DNA from: JAISJU01 sp031555675
Lineage (GTDB): Bacteria > Bacteroidota > Bacteroidia > Bacteroidales > Paludibacteraceae
Direction of reading: 5' to 3'
Assembly: GCA_031555675.1 (NCBI GenBank)
Contig: JAVBUB010000065.1
Span: forward strand, 1 to 7,671
Length of the DNA stretch: 7,671 bases
The position numbers and the translations under genes are program-made. The notes under the pieces were generated by a model, which had not been told where the DNA came from, searched no databases, and saw only the letters and a list, made by a program, of their open reading frames with translations. Below, one piece after another: positions 5,447-7,671 of the stretch. Position 1 is the first letter of the stretch, and each line of letters opens with the position of its first letter.

Positions 5447-6721
5447 TTATATTAATGCCGGAACATCTTCTGCTACTTCATAGCCTAAATGATGCACAAT
5501 TTTGCGTATATAAGGGTCTATATGACTGAAATATTGATACAGTCCCTTACACAAATAGTTCAGGCCGGGTTCGCCTTGCTCTGTTTTTAATAGCCTGTTT
5601 TTGGGACATTCGCCCGAACAGGCAAAGAGATAACGGCATTGACGGCATTTTACGGGAATGGAATAGTCTTTGTTATAACCAAATTTCTCCTGATTTTCTG
5701 ATAATGCCATTTCTGCCAATGGTTTTTCATTGATGTTGCCGATACAATATTCCGGATATACATAGTGGTCGCAGGCATATACATCACCATTGTGTTCCAT
5801 GGCGACTCCTTTACCGCAAGCGGGCGCGAATATACAGAGTTGCGAAGGTTTTCCAATCCATTGCTCTACAGCACTGTCGAAAAAAGGCACAACGATATTA
5901 CCGATATCTTTTGAGTACCATTCGTCAAATATCTTAATCAGGAAATTACCGTATGTTTCGGCTTCTACGCACCATTCGGACAAGAATGAATTTGGATCGG
6001 CAGGATTTACCCTCGGTGAGTTTACGTCGGGCATATCATTCAGTTTCCAGTGCTGGGGAGCTGTAGTGGCAAAGTTTTTAGATTCTACAATGGGAATAAG
6101 TTGTATTTGCTTGCTACCCACTTCATCTCTCAAGAAACGGTATACTTCGAGCGGATATTGTGAATTGAGGTTGTTTACCACGGTGAGGGTGGCAAAGCGC
6201 ACCTTATGTTTTTTCAATAACCTGGCAGATTCCATTACTTTGTCGAATGTTCCCTTTCCGCCGGTATAAGTCCGGTAGGAGTCGTGTAAATGTTTGGGGC
6301 CATCAATGCTAAGGCCTACCAGAAAGTTATGTTCATGCAGAAACTTACACCATTCTTCGTCCAGTAAAGTGCCGTTTGTCTGCAAATCGTTTTCGCAACG
6401 AACATAAGAGGGTGCGTATTTTTTCTGCAACTCCACTACCCTTTTAAAGAAATCCAATCCCAACAAGGTTGGTTCTCCACCTTGCCAGGAAAAAACCACT
6501 TCATTGGTATTTTGTTGCTGAATGTATTGTTTAATGAAATTTTCCAGGGTTTCATCGGATATTCTCCAACGACTGTCGGTTTTCAGTAAATCGGCTTTGC
6601 TCAGATAATAGCAATAGTCGCAATTGAGGTTACAAACAGGTCCGGTAGCCTTAATCATGGCATGCATGCGTACCATGGGTTTTCCCCTGAAAATTTTTGT
6701 ATTAGCGGTGGAATTTGTCAT
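5447..6721 (-). CDS. Anaerobic sulfatase-maturing enzyme (radical SAM, SPASM)
   Basis: A 424-residue cytoplasmic radical SAM enzyme that oxidises the active-site Cys (or Ser) of nascent sulfatases to formylglycine without oxygen. The SAM-cluster motif CxxxCxxC is C30-N-L-N-C34-D-Y-C37, followed by GGEP at 81-84 for SAM binding and SIDGP at 138-142. The C-terminal SPASM region supplies cysteines for two auxiliary 4Fe-4S clusters: C296, C302, C317, C326, C359, C362, C368, C372 and C391. D318, directly after C317 in the VYACDHY segment, fits the family's proposed catalytic Asp. Length is normal. It is the first intact gene of the run ending in a Cys-type sulfatase with CTAGR, an obvious substrate. 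ATG 6721 gives a 29-residue lead before the first cysteine; M16, M19 or M22 are possible alternatives. No consensus promoter lies in the 60 nt upstream. Confidence 0.95.
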   Translation of the reverse strand: MTNSTANTKIFRGKPMVRMHAMIKATGPVCNLNCDYCYYLSKADLLKTDSRWRISDETLENFIKQYIQQQNTNEVVFSWQGGEPTLLGLDFFKRVVELQKKYAPSYVRCENDLQTNGTLLDEEWCKFLHEHNFLVGLSIDGPKHLHDSYRTYTGGKGTFDKVMESARLLKKHKVRFATLTVVNNLNSQYPLEVYRFLRDEVGSKQIQLIPIVESKNFATTAPQHWKLNDMPDVNSPRVNPADPNSFLSEWCVEAETYGNFLIKIFDEWYSKDIGNIVVPFFDSAVEQWIGKPSQLCIFAPACGKGVAMEHNGDVYACDHYVYPEYCIGNINEKPLAEMALSENQEKFGYNKDYSIPVKCRQCRYLFACSGECPKNRLLKTEQGEPGLNYLCKGLYQYFSHIDPYIRKIVHHLGYEVAEDVPALI

Positions 6722-6781
6722 AAAAGTAATTTGGAATGTACGTTAATAAACAAATAAACCTGAAAAATGTTCGGTTTATGC

Positions 6782-7009
6782 TTAAATAATCTCGATATCA
6801 TATTTATTGAGCAATCCGGTAACTTCGGGTAATGAAAATTTGGCCTTTTTAATACGGTTTACTTCCGGATTAATCGAATAATGATACGCGGTACGGAAAT
6901 CCGCTTTTTCCAGTATGGTTCTGTCGAAAGTAGCTTCCAGCATATCACAATTATCAAAACTGGCAGCAGTTAAATCGCATTCTGTAAAATCAACTTCTAA
7001 GGGTATCAT
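6782..7009 (-). pseudogene. 5'-truncated pentapeptide-repeat protein gene
   Basis: A 75-codon ORF whose first part is a pentapeptide-repeat ladder. Seven consecutive units run from residue 6 to 40 (VDFTE, CDLTA, ASFDN, CDMLE, ATFDR, TILEK, ADFRT), with F, L or M at the central position. A C-terminal cap follows (YSINPEVNRIKKAKFSL, ending in LLNKYDIEI), resembling the end of pentapeptide proteins I know from Bacteroidota that are about 180-190 residues long. The repeats begin immediately at the start, and upstream codons in the same frame (to a stop near 7125) encode Phe-rich sequence with no pentapeptides, so roughly the first 110 residues appear to be missing. Full members form a right-handed beta-helix; seven units is short for a stable one. 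It lies 60 nt upstream of anSME on the same strand. It may be a remnant or a short expressed protein. Confidence 0.65.
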
Positions 7010-7153
7010 ATTAAAATGTGCATTAAAAAAAAGCGAATAAAAGTGGCTGAAAGTGGCATGAATAAATAAATACAGAAGAAAAAGGGAACCGCCATTACCA
7101 AAAATGAAATGTACATTTTATAGTGATTAGGTGATGACCGGAACAATAAAACG

Positions 7154-7176
7154 AGGTGCTTAATGCACCTTTTTTT
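7154..7176 (+). terminator. Orphan rightward intrinsic terminator
   Basis: Textbook plus-strand terminator: stem AGGTGC (7154-7159) with GCACCT (7165-7170), a 5-nt loop TTAAT, and a run of seven Ts ending at 7176. No plus-strand gene precedes it; upstream on that strand is only the antisense of the pentapeptide remnant. It may be left from a deleted gene, end an antisense or small RNA, or block rightward transcription. In the opposite direction it lacks a U-tract. Confidence 0.6.
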
Positions 7177-7188
7177 GTATTGGTACCA

Positions 7189-7219
7189 CAAAGATACCCA
7201 AAAACACCATAAACACAAG
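7189..7219 (-). promoter_or_regulatory. Candidate promoter of the pentapeptide-anSME-chaperone-sulfatase run
   Basis: On the minus strand TATCTTTG (7196 to 7189) matches the -7 consensus TAnnTTTG exactly. CTTG (7219 to 7216) lies 19 nt upstream and matches three of four -33 bases. Transcription would start near 7182, giving about 460 nt of leader and pentapeptide remnant before anSME. It was the only exact -7 match I found by eye on the minus strand in this region. The adjoining DNA upstream holds phased A-tracts. Activity is inferred. Confidence 0.5.
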
Positions 7220-7270
7220 CGAAAACAGACATTTAAACCGCACTTAAACGGCATTAAAACACACATTAAA
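7200..7270. repeat. Phased A-tract array, about 11-bp period
   Basis: Runs of three to five A on the plus strand start at 7200, 7211, 7222, 7235, 7246, 7256 and 7268, a spacing of 10-13 bp. The units between them are loosely repetitive (for example TTAAACGGC, TTAAAACACAC, TTAAACACAC). The strand is almost devoid of G and rich in A and C. Phased A-tracts are known to bend DNA. The array starts just upstream of the candidate minus-strand promoter, where curved DNA can raise activity. No protein-coding explanation is convincing on either strand. Confidence 0.5.
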
Positions 7271-7317
7271 CACACATAGGTACGCAACACCATTTTAGAC
7301 ATTAAAAACACAATAGA

Positions 7318-7346
7318 TGTACAAACAGGTGTACAACAGGTGTACA
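7318..7346. promoter_or_regulatory. Three helically phased TGTACA sites
   Basis: The palindrome TGTACA occurs at 7318-7323, 7330-7335 and 7341-7346, offset by 12 and 11 bp; the last two lie in a direct repeat of CAGGTGTACAA. A fourth copy sits inside the 12-bp palindrome AAATGTACATTT at 7107-7118, on the other side of the candidate promoter. Same-face palindromes look like a binding array for a dimeric regulator, about 140 nt upstream of the predicted transcription start. No regulator gene is in the window to match it. Confidence 0.35.
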
Positions 7347-7588
7347 AAAAACGAAATAAAAACGAACGAGTTTGCAATATGAGTTGTTAAAATACTATCA
7401 AAAACACTGTGTTTTATGTTGAGTTGAACCCTTTATTCTATTCGTTATATTATTAAGTTTGTTTTGTAATATCATTGAAATCAACATTTTATCGTTATTT
7501 TTATTGATAACATACATTTAAAATCGTGTGTGCGAATATTATTAAGCACAAAAGAAAACAAACAGTTTGCTAAAATCGTTTAAGTAAC

Positions 7589-7610
7589 GGATTAATCCAT
7601 ACTTTAAAGT
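7589..7610. repeat. Adjacent 10-bp palindromes after the partial gene
   Basis: GGATTAATCC (7589-7598) and ACTTTAAAGT (7601-7610) are perfect palindromes 2 nt apart. TTTAAGT at 7579-7585 can also pair with ACTTTAAA (7601-7608), enclosing the first palindrome. They lie 2-36 nt past the stop of the partial minus-strand gene, so they could form its transcript-end hairpin, although no good U-tract follows. Confidence 0.35.
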
Positions 7611-7612
7611 CG

Positions 7613-7671
7613 CTATGCAGTTTTATTTTTATCGACCACAATATTACCTGCAAGCAAGCTGTCAATTACTT
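7613..7671 (-). CDS. Possible C-terminal end of an unidentified gene
   Basis: The minus strand from the window edge reads 18 codons (VIDSLLAGNIVVDKNKTA) to a TAG stop at 7615-7613. The composition and codon choice look like ordinary protein, and the gene would share the strand of its neighbours. With so little sequence I cannot name a family. A plus-strand frame opening at ATG 7615 (MQFYFYRPQYYLQ...) also reaches the edge; I prefer the minus reading because the plus one is unusually aromatic. Confidence 0.35.
   Translation of the reverse strand, partial: VIDSLLAGNIVVDKNKTA

Larger units (their letters stand above)
7010..7612. other. Gene-poor region of about 600 bases
   Basis: I find no credible gene here. 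An open frame on the minus strand (7377-7006) is dominated by Cys, Phe and Leu and mirrors the A/C-rich repetitive DNA, so I do not accept it. The region holds the orphan terminator, candidate promoter, A-tract array and TGTACA sites listed separately. It also has the short inverted repeat AAAACAC-T-GTGTTTT (7401-7415) and two adjacent 10-bp palindromes near 7600. Base composition is A/T rich throughout, and 7200-7360 has marked strand asymmetry. Confidence 0.6.

Noticed and set aside
5790..6269. Plus-strand 159-codon open frame
   Set aside because: Antisense shadow of the anSME gene; no recognisable domain.
7318..7360. TGTACA repeats considered as a CRISPR array or plasmid iterons
   Set aside because: Units are only 11-12 bp without spacers, there are three copies, and no cas or replication gene is in the window.
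7006..7377. Minus-strand 123-codon open frame
   Set aside because: It mirrors A/C-rich repetitive DNA; composition is dominated by Cys, Phe, Leu and Met with no domain, and it overlaps the candidate promoter and orphan terminator.
7454..7461. TAAGTTTG, an exact -7 match on the plus strand
   Set aside because: No TTTG at the right distance and no convincing plus-strand gene after it; likely chance in A/T-rich DNA.
7615..7671. Plus-strand ORF start running off the window edge
   Set aside because: Only 19 codons of unusually aromatic sequence; the minus-strand reading looks more like real protein.

Overview
The window looks like chromosomal DNA of an anaerobic Bacteroidota, probably Bacteroidales. 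Three things point there. The best promoter matches the group's consensus (TTTG at -33, TAnnTTTG at -7). The gene starts lack Shine-Dalgarno sequences and have A/T-rich leaders. The content includes an exported sulfatase, an oxygen-independent sulfatase-maturing enzyme and a periplasmic lipoprotein phosphatase. Nearly every gene is on the minus strand; the one exception I accept is a small basic ORF at 1538.

Read in the direction of transcription (high to low coordinates), the right end (7671-7010) holds the last codons of an unidentified gene. About 600 bases without a credible gene follow. They contain palindromes, three phased TGTACA sites, a run of A-tracts spaced about 11 bp apart, a candidate leftward promoter and an orphan rightward terminator. 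Next is a 5'-truncated pentapeptide-repeat gene (7009-6782), then the core of the window: an anaerobic sulfatase-maturing radical SAM enzyme (anSME, 6721-5447), a short trigger-factor-like chaperone lacking its prolyl isomerase domain (5436-4687), and a secreted Cys-type sulfatase (4554-2953) that ends at a hairpin terminator. anSME and the chaperone are 10 nt apart; the sulfatase follows after 132 nt with no evident terminator.

The rest holds a lipoprotein HAD phosphatase (2737-1739), a small plus-strand ORF convergent with it, a two-gene cassette of a heavy-metal-associated (HMA) domain protein and an NADPH-dependent FMN reductase-like flavoprotein (1384-607), and the N-terminal two thirds of protein-L-isoaspartate O-methyltransferase (438-1). 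The HMA-flavoprotein cassette is bracketed by two copies of one palindromic element (ends TTTCCCACAAAG/CTTTGTGGGAAA). One copy supplies the -33 box of the small ORF's promoter.

The most interesting idea is functional. anSME converts a sulfatase cysteine to formylglycine in the cytoplasm, while the substrate is still unfolded and before Sec export. A dedicated, PPIase-less trigger factor encoded between enzyme and substrate could hold the nascent sulfatase open for modification. This is inferred from gene order and domain content and is not shown by the sequence alone.
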